DNA of 64,000 bases, taken from NCBI GenBank assembly GCA_002099365.1, contig MSED01000003.1, forward strand, positions 620,001 to 684,000. The letters are read 5' to 3'. The position numbers were made by a program, and so were the translations under genes. The notes under the pieces were generated by a model that saw only the letters and a list, made by a program, of their open reading frames with translations, was not told the origin of the DNA and did not search any database. Shown in pieces: positions 1-10,592 of the stretch (positions are counted from its first letter, which is position 1; each line of letters begins with the position of its first letter). The DNA comes from Phialophora verrucosa (taxonomy: Eukaryota > Ascomycota > Eurotiomycetes > Chaetothyriales > Herpotrichiellaceae).

Positions 1-569
1 TCACGCTCAAGGCTCATGGCAAGGCGGCGCACAGCGGATATCCGTGGCTGGGACGCAGTGCAAACTCGATGATCCTACCTGCTTTGACGGTGCTGGATGC
101 GTTGGGGGACATTCCGGAGGCCGAGGGGGGGTTGCCTCGCAGCGACAAGTACGGAAAATCCACAGTGAATATAGGGTACATGCAGGGCGGGGTGGCAGGG
201 AATGTGGTTCCAGAATACGCCATGGCAGATGTCACGTTCCGGCTTGCGGGCGGTACGGTGTCAGAGGTGCGGGAGATTGTCACGCGTGCCATTCGAAAGG
301 TCGATCCTGAGGGATTGTTGGAGTTGGAGTTCAGCCAGGGATATGGGCCCATTCCATTGGATGCGGACGTCAAAGGATTCGATACCATCACCGTGAATTA
401 CGGGACAGATGTTCCCAATCTACAGGTCGAGGAGGGAGTTAAGAGGTATCTCTACGGGCCAGGGAGCATTCTCGTGGCCCATGGGAGAAATGAAGGTTTG
501 ACGGTTGGAGATATGGAGGATGCATTGGCCGGATATAAGAAGCTGGTCAAGCATGCATTGGAGTTGTAG
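1..569 (+). CDS. M20-family metallopeptidase, C-terminal part (partial at left edge)
   Basis: Only the last ~189 codons are in the window; the frame opens at base 3 and closes with TAG at 567-569. The fragment starts in the dimerisation (lid) domain of the M20 family, where the motif HGKAAHSGYP is typical of acetylornithine deacetylase, succinyl-diaminopimelate desuccinylase and carboxypeptidase G2-like enzymes. It continues into the second half of the catalytic domain, with the late histidine/glutamate segment VAHGRNE just before a C-terminal helix. The fold and family are clear. The substrate is not, because the N-terminal zinc ligands are outside the window; fungal members act on acylated amino acids or small peptides. 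No intron is visible in this part. Confidence 0.88.
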   Translation, partial: TLKAHGKAAHSGYPWLGRSANSMILPALTVLDALGDIPEAEGGLPRSDKYGKSTVNIGYMQGGVAGNVVPEYAMADVTFRLAGGTVSEVREIVTRAIRKVDPEGLLELEFSQGYGPIPLDADVKGFDTITVNYGTDVPNLQVEEGVKRYLYGPGSILVAHGRNEGLTVGDMEDALAGYKKLVKHALEL

Positions 570-860
570 ACACATGAGATGAGTTGAACGATAACAAGTC
601 TGCCTCTTTCGAAGAATCTATTTGATCGGAACTGTAGTCTGTACGTGACGGCCGGTCCACCAGCCCGCGAGCCGCCCACGACACGAGAGCCATGCCAAGA
701 CATTTCCACGCTAAACCTCATCCAGATCACACAATCGGTAAACATTCCCCACGAAAAGTTCAAACTGCGCACCAAACTGGGCTACGAGTGAGACCTCAAT
801 CCCATCCGTCGAGTGACTTTTCTACAACCCTCCTTTCGCCAGCAACCCCCATCCTTCAAG
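570..860. other. Intergenic: promoter and 5' UTR of RPL36
   Basis: This 291-base gap separates the M20 stop from the RPL36 start. The last ~40 bases before the ATG are rich in pyrimidines (CTACAACCCTCCTTTCGCC), as is common in 5' leaders of fungal ribosomal-protein genes. No further gene is seen. Confidence 0.5.
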
Positions 861-1513
861 ATGGCGAAAGAACGCACCGAGAAGTCCGGCGTCATCGTCG
901 GCTTGAACAAAGGCCATGTAAGACGAAGATCCCCAACCCCGATTCATCCATCCATCTGTCCACGCTCAATCCCCCTCAGCCGAGCGATGAACGCACCACT
1001 ATCTGGCCTTCTTCACTCCTTCTCTCATCCCAAAATCCACTGACACAAGAGCCATCCAGAAAGTCACGCCCCTGACCCCCAAACCGCGCATCTCCCGCCG
1101 CAAGGGCGCCCTGTCCAAACGCACAGCCTTCGTCCGCGAAATTGTCAAGGAAGTCGCCGGCCTGGCTCCCTACGAACGCCGAGTCATCGAACTCCTCCGG
1201 AACAGCAAGGACAAGCGCGCAAGGAAGTTGGCCAAGAAGAGAGTACGTTTCCTTCTCATGTTATTTTGCCTTCTTAAAAATGCCCTCCTCGACTTTTCCA
1301 GTTGAACGATCGGACCCGAGCACAACTCATGGTGGCGAGGTGTGATGAAGTGGGGGCCCAGAAGGAACGCCAGAGTAGAGACAAGTTCATTTTCGGACCG
1401 GAGACTAACATGTTTTCTTTACTTTCCAGCTCGGTACATTCGGCCGCGCGAAGAGGAAGGTCGACGAGCTGACACGCGTGATCGCCGAGGCGAGGAGAAC
1501 TGGTGCCCATTAA
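861..1513 (+). CDS. RPL36: 60S ribosomal protein L36 (eL36), three exons
   Basis: This is eL36, a structural protein of the large cytosolic ribosomal subunit. Exons are 861-917, 1060-1242 and 1430-1513, giving 107 residues. The splice sites are GTAAGA/CAG and GTACGT/CAG, and a GACTAAC branch point lies near 1404. The protein starts MAKERTEKSG, carries the family core GLNKGH and APYERRVIELLRNSKDKRAR, and ends RRTGAH. The length matches fungal orthologues (about 100-107). The first exon is only 19 codons, a position where ribosomal-protein genes of filamentous ascomycetes often have an intron. The gene converges on the Rad60-like gene that follows. Confidence 0.95.
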
Positions 1514-2184
1514 ACTCCGCTTCACTAGCTCACTCGCTCCATCGTCTTGTTCATCCGAAGGTTCAAATGCAGTGGAACGGAACGGACGTGTGAATGCAGA
1601 CTGTTCTACTAGATGCGGGAGGTCACGGAAGATGCGAAATGGGAGATGGGAGTCGGCGGCGGTGGTGGTGGTGCAGATGAGGAATCAACACATGGCATGG
1701 GCGAGGCACAGCATGGCACACGGCATGGAAGACGTTTCAGCAATGCAATGCAAAGCAATGCCTGAAAATTTGAAAAAACTACCCTTTTTTCCTCTGAGGT
1801 CGGTATTCGAGACTCCAGCGACTACAAGTCTCTTGAGCCGGATGGGGTGGGATGACTCGACTCGGCTCAGTCTCTACCCCGGAGAGGCGTGGAGGAGGCT
1901 TTCTTGCTATGAAGTGAGGCCATTCAAGTCAGTGCACGCGCGCGAAGGGGCGGGCTGGCTGCCTGGCGCTCGACAAGTAAGCAGAAAACCAAAATGAATC
2001 AACGAATTGAGCCAAGCAGAACATTTCTTGTGTTGGACCAGCGTTTGTGTGTCGGTCTCATGTCGTGGCTGCCACTCGGCACACCTCTACTGCTAACTCC
2101 ATGGGGCATACACTTCGTGCTGCTCATTCTGCTTGGCGCCGTGTCATCGGGGGCAGTCGTCATCCAGCAGGGACCACTTTCCCC
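1514..2184. other. Intergenic between convergent genes
   Basis: This stretch of 671 bases lies between two stop codons, so it holds the 3' UTRs of RPL36 (+) and of the Rad60-like gene (-). Open frames here are short and show no family resemblance. Confidence 0.5.
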
Positions 2185-3750
2185 CTATCGAATGCTCACC
2201 TCCACCTGCTCCTCGTCCTCGAACCCAACGTCTTCAACCGTCATCTCGGGCTCTAACCTCTCGCCATCAAAGATCAACCACGGTGTCCTGCCCTCGTCAA
2301 CATTTCTCGTCGCTGCATATCCGCGCATGATCTTCCCGATCGTCGTATGCGGCCGCACGCGCAGTTGCATGGGCTCGAGATCTTTGTTGTTGGAGACCAG
2401 GCGGATGATGATCGCGCCGTCAGGTTGAGTTGCCGCCTGCTCCTCAGCTCGCCCCTGTAGGTCTTGGTCTTGATCTTGCTGATTCGAGTCTGCCGTGCCA
2501 TCTCGTAGCCTTTGTTGTTGCCGGTCGTACATGTCCTGCGTCATCGCCTCGAGCATGATCTTCCCATTACTCGGATCCTCGGCGCTCTTTTCGTCGGATT
2601 CGTCCCTGTCTCCGTGTGCATTGCGCCCGTACTGGCCATCGTCTGATGTTGCATACTTGGTCCTCCCCTTCTGCCAGGCCTCCCTCTTCAACCCTCGGAG
2701 GATCCCCCGCATGGTCGTCGAATCAAATAACCGCGTGCCCTTCCAGGTGAAAAAGACCTGGCGGGCCACGGCCTCATCGAGCCCGAATTTCTGACACCAG
2801 AATTCCTTGACCTGTTTGAGAGGCTGCGACGCCCTGCGCTTCACGATGAGAGGGTTTGTGTTGGGGATTTCGGAAGTGATGAGAATTTTGACCTCAGGAT
2901 CCTCGTCTTGTACCGGTGCAGGGGCAGGGGCGTGTGCTTGTTTCGAGGTATTGAAAGAGGCAGTGGAAGTGGGAGTTGCGGAGGTGGGGCGCGAATGATC
3001 TTGTGCAACGGACGAGGAGCGCCTATTGTTTTTGTCTTCAACGGCTGCTGAATCTCCCCGACTACTGGGCGTACGTGGCGCTATGTCATCGCCTAGATGA
3101 TTACCTTGATCACGATCACGCTCACGCTGTTGTCGAGCCTTTTCGCGGGCTTTTTGCTTCAACTGATGGAGGTATTCGTCTTCTTCCGATGACGAGTTTT
3201 CGTCGTCGAGACCATCTCTGGGGCTGGGATCTTTGTTCTTCTCCTTCTCCTTCTTCTTTTTCGGCGCTGCTTTTTGGGGCTTCGGAGGCGTGAGCATGAT
3301 TAACTCGTCGTCTTCATCCTCTCCGTCTCGGTCCAGATTAACGACGGTGGCTTTCCCACCTTTCCGACGACGAGAATGCGGAGTCTGAGGCGAGGCATCC
3401 GATCCGTCCGCCAGCGGTCTTTCGTCCAAGGGCGTACTCCTTGTCACGGGCTTGTCCCGACTCTTGTTTATTTGCTTATCGCTGTCCGAGTCATCTTCGC
3501 GCTCTGTCGAAATTCTCCGCCTCTTCGATTCAGGACCCTCACTCTCTTCCTTGCTCTTCTGTCTCTCACTGCGGGCCTTGGCTTTCGCGGCCTTCCTCTC
3601 TCGTTCGGCTTTTTGTGCCCGCACGATTTCGTCGTAGGCGACGTTGCGGCCGAAGATCGAACCATCCTCTTTACTCCGGTCGGACTTTGTGCCCGTAGAC
3701 GCTGCCCACGCGGGCTTGCTGAAGAGCGATCGCTTAACGCCGCTGGCCAT
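2185..3750 (-). CDS. Rad60/Esc2/NIP45-family protein with tandem SUMO-like domains
   Basis: A single-exon 521-residue protein. The N-terminal ~280 residues are disordered, very rich in K/R/E/D/S, and contain basic nuclear-localisation-like clusters (for example ESKRRRIS). Two ubiquitin/SUMO-like folds follow: SLD1 at about residues 290-360 (start VKILITSEIP, with VFFTWKGTRLFD) and SLD2 in the last ~80 residues (IIIRLVSNNKDLEPMQLRVR to EEQVEVSIR). This disordered-plus-two-SLD layout is that of yeast Esc2, fission yeast Rad60 and mammalian NIP45. These proteins act in the nucleus with the SUMO pathway and Smc5/6 during replication stress and homologous recombination repair. There is no C-terminal diglycine, so SLD2 should not be conjugated. 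The start is the first ATG (CAT at 3748-3750). Confidence 0.85.
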   Translation of the reverse strand: MASGVKRSLFSKPAWAASTGTKSDRSKEDGSIFGRNVAYDEIVRAQKAERERKAAKAKARSERQKSKEESEGPESKRRRISTEREDDSDSDKQINKSRDKPVTRSTPLDERPLADGSDASPQTPHSRRRKGGKATVVNLDRDGEDEDDELIMLTPPKPQKAAPKKKKEKEKNKDPSPRDGLDDENSSSEEDEYLHQLKQKAREKARQQRERDRDQGNHLGDDIAPRTPSSRGDSAAVEDKNNRRSSSVAQDHSRPTSATPTSTASFNTSKQAHAPAPAPVQDEDPEVKILITSEIPNTNPLIVKRRASQPLKQVKEFWCQKFGLDEAVARQVFFTWKGTRLFDSTTMRGILRGLKREAWQKGRTKYATSDDGQYGRNAHGDRDESDEKSAEDPSNGKIMLEAMTQDMYDRQQQRLRDGTADSNQQDQDQDLQGRAEEQAATQPDGAIIIRLVSNNKDLEPMQLRVRPHTTIGKIMRGYAATRNVDEGRTPWLIFDGERLEPEMTVEDVGFEDEEQVEVSIR

Positions 3751-4747
3751 TGCTCAGCAAGGTGCTACCGGCCGGCGGTCATGGTCTATTCGGGACTCGA
3801 GGCGGGGTTGCACGTAAAGGCAAGATTCTTGGTCCGCATCGTGTTTGAGTGGGTTCAAGCAGCCTTGTCGATGGGGGTTAGGCATCCTCCCGTCGTAAGC
3901 TTAACTTAGTTCGGCAAGGGCGAGCCTCGCGCCGGAGTTTCTACCTCCGAGCCCTGCCAGAATGGAACAGATGCCCTCAGTTCTAGGTGCAATGCATCAC
4001 CTTCTGTTCTAGTTAGAACTTATGAACCGGCGTGATTCACAGCCCGGAGGCTTGCTTACTACCTTCTCTCCTCGGCGACATCTCCAACGGCCATCTATCT
4101 GTTCGTACCTAAGCGCCCTCATCAGAAATGCTAAGGTACCATTCTGCGCGTTCGTGTCCTTGCCAGATTGACCATTTGTGATCTGATACACGCGTAGCAT
4201 ATGGTTCTAGCACGAGAGGCAAATCCCTCATGGGGAGTGAGACTGGTTAACATGCTCCTCGTACATACTCATACGTCAACATGTTAAGTCGTCTATCGCC
4301 CACTCCCCTCCCCCGGCGCGGAGTAAGCGGGGTCGTGGATCCGCAAGAAGAGGACGTACTACTCGTACTTACGTAGACTTCGTGTACAAAATACGAGTAA
4401 CTGATCATGTCCACCTCCTACTAAAGTTATTCGCTACGTGACTGGCGAGGGTCGGAACGCCAGTATAAAGCATTAAAGCTTAGCGTGTCTAATCTACTCC
4501 AAGACTTGCTTGTTCTTTCATCTACCGGCCAGCTCTGGCCAAGAGTCCTGTGTACTGTAGGTAGCTCAGGATAGGGACCAAATTCTCCAACTTACAGAGG
4601 ACGGCATATTCCCGCTGGGGGAAATCTCAGACAGAGCCCACCGTAGTGAGCTGATTACCCAATTCCTTGACGTTCGTGAGATCGTTTGTCCCTGGAACCA
4701 TAATTCAGCGCTTGCCTACCAGACGCAGTCGACAGGACAGAATAGCC
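3751..4747. other. Intergenic, divergent promoters of Rad60-like and FAD monooxygenase genes
   Basis: About 1 kb between two genes transcribed away from each other. It holds a TATAAAG at 4464-4470 and two copies of the 8-mer discussed in the findings (about 4360 and 4392). No coding segment can be supported. Confidence 0.5.
4464..4470 (+). promoter_or_regulatory. Possible TATA element of FAD monooxygenase gene
   Basis: TATAAAG lies 278-284 bases upstream of the ATG at 4748. This fits a promoter with a leader of roughly 250 bases. The assignment rests on sequence match and position only. Confidence 0.3.
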
Positions 4748-6058
4748 ATGTCCCAGCCTAACGGCAAAACGTCCGCATCTTGGACCAAACCCAAACATAT
4801 CATCATTGTCGGCGGCTCCCTCGGCGGGCTCTTTACTGGAGTGGCATTGAAGCAACACGGCTATGACACCACAATCCTCGAAAGGGCGCCGACAAACTTG
4901 CTGGAGAACCAGGGCGCCGGCATCGTCGCAGGTGGCGACACCTTGACATTCTTCGAGCGTTACGATCGTTGTAAGCGACCCGTTGCTGTGCCGGCTCCGA
5001 GACGCATGTATCTCGATCAGTCGGGCAAAGTTGTTCAGGATCTGCCCTTAAAGGGGACGATGACGAGTTGGGATCTGTGCTATTACCTGCTTCGCGCAAA
5101 TTACGACCATCAGGAGAGTGGGTACTGTAGAGTGCCTGGTCCTCAGCCTGGTGACGGAAAGATCGACTACCGGTATGGCTGTACGGTGAAGGATTTCCAA
5201 GAGGAAGATGGGAAGATCAAGGTGTTATATGACAAGTCGGACGGCAGCACAGAGTCCGTTGTCGGGGATATGCTGATCGGGGCGGATGGACCGAGCTCAC
5301 GCATCCGCAAAATCTTGTGTCCAGAGGTCGAAAGGAAGTACGCTGGATACTGCGTAATAAGAGGCACCGTGCCTGAAAACGAAGCCTCCGAAGAAGCAAA
5401 GAAAGTGTTCGTTGAGAGGTTCACTTTCTTCCACGCCCCCGGCATACAGAACCTGACGTACACGATTCCAGGTCCTGACGGGGCAATGGAGCCAGGGAAG
5501 CGGCTGTTGAATTTCGTGTGGTACACAAACTTCCCCGAGGATGAGCAGGAGCTCGAGGAAGTGATGACAGACAAGCATGGCAAGCGCAGACGGCTGACCA
5601 TCCCTCCTGGGATGATGCGTCCTGAGGCGTGGGAGCTGGTAAAGCAGCGCGGACGAGATCGTCTTCCGCCGCAAATGTCTGAGATGGTCGAAAAGACGAA
5701 GCAGCCGTTTGTGCAATGTATCACAGACGTGATCACGCCAACTAACAACTTCTTCAACGGCAAGGTCGTGCTCATTGGAGACGCATTGGCTGGATTCAGG
5801 CCGCATACAGTAGCCAGCACGAGCCAGGCGGCATTCGATGTGCTTATGCTCGTTGAGTATCTCGAAACTGGTGACCATGCAGAGTTTGTGCGGAGGACAA
5901 TGGAATATGCGCGCTTGGTTCAGCAAAGAGGCGTGATAATTGGCGACAGAAGCCAGTTTGAGGCACTGCCGTTGCAGGAGTACGTCAATGATCGTACCAT
6001 GATGTCGATCCCGAGGCAGGATCTGGAGTTTCCAGAGTGGACGCAAATTAGAATATAG
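4748..6058 (+). CDS. FAD-dependent monooxygenase (2,6-dihydroxypyridine hydroxylase-like)
   Basis: A single-exon flavoprotein of 436 residues. The N terminus carries the dinucleotide-binding fold (HIIIVGGSLGGL, residues 17-28) ending in the ribose-binding acid ILER. The middle has the DG motif (MLIGADGPSSRIR), and the late GD motif (VVLIGDALAGFRPH) contacts the flavin. The segment between about residues 180 and 330 resembles the substrate-binding domain of 2,6-dihydroxypyridine 3-monooxygenase-type hydroxylases. The expected reaction is NAD(P)H- and O2-dependent hydroxylation of an aromatic or heteroaromatic compound; the substrate is unknown. I place the start at the ATG at 4748 because the frame further upstream has only a TTG. 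No signal peptide is seen. The stop is 21 bases from the stop of the convergent YdeI-like gene. Confidence 0.82.
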   Translation: MSQPNGKTSASWTKPKHIIIVGGSLGGLFTGVALKQHGYDTTILERAPTNLLENQGAGIVAGGDTLTFFERYDRCKRPVAVPAPRRMYLDQSGKVVQDLPLKGTMTSWDLCYYLLRANYDHQESGYCRVPGPQPGDGKIDYRYGCTVKDFQEEDGKIKVLYDKSDGSTESVVGDMLIGADGPSSRIRKILCPEVERKYAGYCVIRGTVPENEASEEAKKVFVERFTFFHAPGIQNLTYTIPGPDGAMEPGKRLLNFVWYTNFPEDEQELEEVMTDKHGKRRRLTIPPGMMRPEAWELVKQRGRDRLPPQMSEMVEKTKQPFVQCITDVITPTNNFFNGKVVLIGDALAGFRPHTVASTSQAAFDVLMLVEYLETGDHAEFVRRTMEYARLVQQRGVIIGDRSQFEALPLQEYVNDRTMMSIPRQDLEFPEWTQIRI

Positions 6059-6079
6059 CGAAAAGATTCGGCGCTCGAT

Positions 6080-7093
6080 TCAGCGTCTTGGGCGCAGACC
6101 AGGACGCCGGGGCTCCGCGCCCGCTGGCCTTGAGTTGAGCTCCGTACTCGACACGTCGCTGGCACTCGAGGTTTGTCTTGCAGCATTCTTCTTCGTGCTC
6201 TTTGACTTCACTGGAGTTGTGGTCTTCTTACGCTCCCTGGACGTCTTACGCACGCTAGCATCCTTCCCTGGCACGGCCTGGGGCTCTCCGACTCTTCCAG
6301 GAACCTTCCCAACAGCAAGCATCTTTACCAGTGCCTCGATTCGGTTAGCCCTCGATTTCAGCGAAGCTGTCTGCACGCGGTGGAGCACCGCATACCGGTG
6401 TGATTTGTTCAAACTGTTGAAAAAGACCGATGCCGTGGGCGTGGCCTTGAGTGCAGCAGCTAGATCGTCAGGGACAGTGATGGTTGCTGGTCCATCGTAT
6501 GCTCTCTCCCAACGACCATCCGCCTTCGCTGCCTCAACCGCAGCCATGCCGGCCGGCCGCATCTTGCCTTCTTGGATCAGCCGTTGCACGGTATCTGTGT
6601 TCTTCTTGGACCACATGCTCTTGGTTCGACGTGGGGTGTAACGCGTCAACCACCATTTCTCATCAATGCTTCCGCCGCCTCCGCCATCGATCCAGCCAAA
6701 GCACAGACACACTTCTACCGCTTCGGGTGCAGTGATTGAAGGGATGCCTGAAGCCTTCTTTGCAAGCTTGATATAGCACCCTGGAGCCGTTATGTGTTCA
6801 CGGTCAAGGAAGGCCTCGAAATCCTTAGCGGATGAGAAGGTATGGATGGGGAAGTCTGAAGGTAACTGCTTGAGCGGCATTTCGGGCGTGATAGAGACAA
6901 AGCGGTACAATCTTGCCGGCAACCCAATAGCCAGTGTCGGTCGGTGTGTTGAACCACACCCTCTGCGGTTGAAATACCAGAGTTGATCTCGGATCGGAGG
7001 TGCCGCCGACTGTCGCGCAGTGTTCAATGCCTGTATCGAACCGGAAGACGCGTTAATTCCAGCATTGACTTTGTTTCGCCCGCAAGGCAACAT
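6080..7093 (-). CDS. YdeI/OmpD-associated (OmdA) family protein
   Basis: The core, from residue 72 on, is a YdeI-type domain: a hydrophobic start (HTFSSAKDFEAFL), then CYIKLAKK, the conserved FGWIDGG segment, RYTPRRTKSMWSKKN and the C-terminal FFNSLNKSHRYAVLHRV. The family is widespread in bacteria and present in many ascomycetes; its biochemical role is not established. A lysine/arginine/serine-rich tail of about 80 residues follows the domain and looks disordered. Two starts are possible. The ATG at 7093 adds 71 residues rich in R/N/S that could be a mitochondrial presequence, while the ATG at 6880 begins just before the domain. I list the longer form (337 residues) but cannot exclude the shorter (266 residues). 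No intron is seen. Confidence 0.78.
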   Translation of the reverse strand: MLPCGRNKVNAGINASSGSIQALNTARQSAAPPIRDQLWYFNRRGCGSTHRPTLAIGLPARLYRFVSITPEMPLKQLPSDFPIHTFSSAKDFEAFLDREHITAPGCYIKLAKKASGIPSITAPEAVEVCLCFGWIDGGGGGSIDEKWWLTRYTPRRTKSMWSKKNTDTVQRLIQEGKMRPAGMAAVEAAKADGRWERAYDGPATITVPDDLAAALKATPTASVFFNSLNKSHRYAVLHRVQTASLKSRANRIEALVKMLAVGKVPGRVGEPQAVPGKDASVRKTSRERKKTTTPVKSKSTKKNAARQTSSASDVSSTELNSRPAGAEPRRPGLRPRR

Positions 7094-8137
7094 GGTTGCA
7101 CGACTTAAGACGCGTGTGACTCGTCTTCGCCGGGGGAATCTTCTCAAGCCCAAAACGTGGTGTTGATTGAAGCTCAATGTGAAACGCGTTGCCGAGGGTC
7201 ATCAGCCCCAGACCCTCGTTGCATCGATGCCCCGAAGGCCTAAAACTTACGCAATACGAGTACGAACGTATGTACCTTTTGCGCCCGTGGCAGTTCATCC
7301 CGGGAACTCCACAGGCGCCCATCTTCTGTTACCCCCGCACCCCCGGTGCCCAGGCTTGGCCAGGCAACCACAGTATTACCCGCTCCATGCACGACCTACA
7401 GCCTCAACCATTCCTGTACCTTCAAGCATTCCCCTCATCTGCAACAAGACAGCAGTGCAGACATCTGCGTCTCCTTCTCGGCCTGATAGAGGAGAGGATG
7501 TCAGGCATGTACGTGCATAATGTTTAGTTGGGCAGCACGCAGATGCAAGCATGTGTTGTCCATCAAGTAAACGAGTCACTCATTTGTTGCGTCGTTGTTC
7601 CAAGCCTCACTTTATGCTCACCCTCGCCGTTCTTTCAGCTCACTGCCAGGTGATTGGCGCGCAATTGGACAGGCGACCGTAAGCCCCTGTCCGTTGGTCC
7701 ATATACTTACCATGTTGTCCTTTGTTCTTTGCTGCATGTCCTCAGGACGAGTGAGAGGAGTATCGTAAAGCCACGAAGTTTTAGGTGCTTCCACCTGCAT
7801 GGTTCCGTCTCCTCTGTCGCTCAAGAATAGACAATCTAGGCAAAACGACAACCGCAGCGCTGCCAAAGATCAACAAGGTGCCCAGAAACCCTTCTTACCC
7901 CGATGACCTATTTCGACTTGCTGCAGTAGACATGCACAATGGAGGAGGCAACAACGGCCAGCGCTGGGCAATTTCCACCACGATGCATCTGCTTAGAAGC
8001 CATCTATCAACTTCAACATTTGGCGAAGCCGAACGTCCCCTCCTCTCCTTCGAGACTTCTCTTGATGCTTTGAACAATATCTTCGACCCGGTTACAAGGT
8101 GCCCTTCAAAGAGACTACGCAGACGACCAGCCATACC
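7094..8137. other. Intergenic, divergent promoters of YdeI-like and dynamin genes
   Basis: About 1 kb. A few frames of 60-148 codons are open, but none starts with a supported ATG and shows family resemblance. One copy of the TACGAGTA 8-mer is at about 7255. Confidence 0.45.
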
Positions 8138-10592
8138 ATGGCTCCTGGGAATAGCAAAGAGTCCAACTATTCGGACAAGACTACGACACCTTTGGTTCAA
8201 CTGCAGTCAAAAGACCACGAAGAGATTCTGAACGTGATAGACCAACTCCGGTCGGAAGGGATAAGCAAGTATATCAACCTCCCCCAGTTGGTTGTTTGCG
8301 GCGATCAGTCTTCGGGCAAGAGTTCTGTCTTGGAAGCGATTTCCGGCCTCGCATTCCCGACAAAAGACAATGTTTGCACTCGCTTTGCGACCGAGCTCAT
8401 CTTGCGACGAGCACCGGAGACCAGTGTCACAGCTTCTATCCACCCGGACGACGATCGTACCCCAGCTGAAAAGGATCGAATTCAGCAATTCAAATCATCC
8501 ACCCTCGACCTGCAGCAATTTGCGGTCATTGTCAAGGACGCCGAGATATGCATCGGCGATGGTAGGGAAGGCCATATATTTTCGAAAGATGTTCTTCGCA
8601 TTGAAGTCTCGGGTCCAAAACAGCCTCATCTGACCCTTGTTGATCTTCCCGGCCTCTACCATGCAGCTGATGAGTCGCAAACCGCCGAAGGGGTTGAGTT
8701 CGTGGAATCCTTAGTCCTTTCGTACATCCAAAACAAGCGCAGTGTCATACTCGCAGTGATCTCTGCTAAAAGTGACATAGCGCTCCAGAAGGTCACCGCT
8801 TTCACACGCAAGGTCGATCCGAACGGTCACCGAACCATGGGTATCATTACCAAACCAGACACTCTTTCGAGAGGTTCCGACATGGAACGGTCCTTCCTCA
8901 ACCTGGCAGGGAACAAGAGAGTTGAATTTCGGCTTGGGTGGCATGTTCTCAAAAACAGAAAGTACGAGGAACGCCGCTGCTCACTTGACCAGCGTCGTGA
9001 CTTTGAGGCCTTGTTCCTGGCCAGTGGTGTATGGGCTTCATTGCCGCGCTCGCATGTTGGCATTGAATCGTTAAGACCTAGACTGAGTGCCATCCTGAAG
9101 GATCATATCATCGCCCAACTACCAGGCCTGATTACCGAGACCCAACAGTCTCTCGCAGAGACTGATGTCAGCCTACAAAAACTTGGAAACGCACGACAGA
9201 CACTAGCCGATCAACGTCGATACCTCTTACGCAGCAGCGAGAAATTCACTGCTCTGGTCGGCTATGCCACTAATGGTGTCTATTTCGATCCCTTTTTTGG
9301 AGACGCTATGGAAGACGAAGGCTACCAACGAAGACTACGCGCCGTAGTCCAAAACCGTCTGTCCGATTTCTCCAAGACTTTAGAAACGAAAGGAATGCAG
9401 AAACAGATCATTGACGACGACGACGAAGATATAGATCTTGACGAGGGCCAAATGTACCGCTCTGCATACATGGACGAAGTCCAACAGCGAATGCGGCGAA
9501 GTCGAGGCCGCGAGCTGCCTGGAACATTCAACCCTCATATTGTTGGAGATCTGTTCTATCTGCAATCCAAGCCATGGGAGTCCACTGTGATGGAATGCAT
9601 TGATATGCTGCTGAAAGATGTCCAGAAGGCTATTATACCGATCATCGAAGACATCCTCGACGAGAAAACTATTACAGGGCTGCTGGAATATATCTTCAAT
9701 CCTGGCCTTGATAAAATCGAGGCCACACTACGGATCAAGACAAAGGAACTTCTCAAGCCTCAGCAATCGGGCCATCCGATAACGTACAACAAAAACTTTA
9801 CCGAAAGCGTTCAAAGAGCCCGGCAAGAGCATTACCAAAGGTCGGTTCGCGAGAAGCTCAAGGTATTTTTCGGTCACAATTACCCTAGATCTCCATCATC
9901 GGAGAGAACATACGCCTTTAGCATGGACAATTTGATCGACGCCCTGGGCGCGCAAACGGAAGACGACATGGAACGGTTTGCGTGCTCCGAAGCGATTGAC
10001 TGTATGCAAGCTTACTATGAGGTACGCCTGCCATTGTTGCCAGCCCTGTGGGGACGATGCTAATGACCTAATTTCCGCCGACTAGGTCGCCAGAAAGAAG
10101 TTCGTCGACGATTTCAGTAACCTAGCGGTCGAGAAGTGCCTTTTGGAACCGCTGGCTGTCATTTTTGGTCCCCAGGTTGTGGATACATTAGCTGATGGCG
10201 TAGTCGAAAATATCGCAGCCGAGGACGAGAGTTCGAAGGTTGAGCGCGGACGACTCCTGCGCAAACAAAGGAAGCTGCAAGAGTCTCTGCTCCAGCTCCA
10301 TCGACTTGATCGGCACAACGTGACCGGCGCGGATGAAAGCCCACACCTCGACGACGACGACGCCGACGACCTAGCCGACAGACATGACGGGGTCGATGGT
10401 GCCGGCAGTCCGACCGAGTCTGTGATGCTAACCACGGAAGAAGAGGCGTTTGATGCTGGCGGCGGCGCTGATGCTGAACCTGAACCTGCGCCAGAGGCAG
10501 AGGCAGAACCAGCACCTGAACCTGAGACGTGGGGTGTACTCCCTAGGAGCAAGAAGAAGAAAAGACACCCGAGCACCTCCTTCTTCGAGTAG
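8138..10592 (+). CDS. Dynamin-family large GTPase (Mx/dynamin-like), two exons
   Basis: Exons are 8138-10021 and 10086-10592 (intron of 64 bases, GTACGC/TAG), giving 796 residues. The GTPase domain has the P-loop GDQSSGKSS at 55-63, the switch motif DLPG at 169-172 and TKPD at 238-241. A middle/stalk region follows, and the GTPase effector domain is split by the intron (YYE joined to VARKKFVDDF). There is no pleckstrin-homology or proline-rich dynamin-1-type region, so it belongs with the Mx-like fungal dynamins, not with Vps1 or Dnm1. An acidic insert (IIDDDDEDIDLDEG) lies in the stalk, and about 120 residues of low-complexity Asp/Glu/Ala/Pro tail follow the effector domain, ending in a KKKKR cluster. 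The start at 8138 has a perfect Kozak context (ACCATGG). A role in membrane remodelling is inferred. Confidence 0.9.

Noticed and set aside
5167..6046. Antisense frames of 217 and 249 codons inside the FAD monooxygenase
   Set aside because: They are complements of a well-supported coding region and show no motifs of their own.
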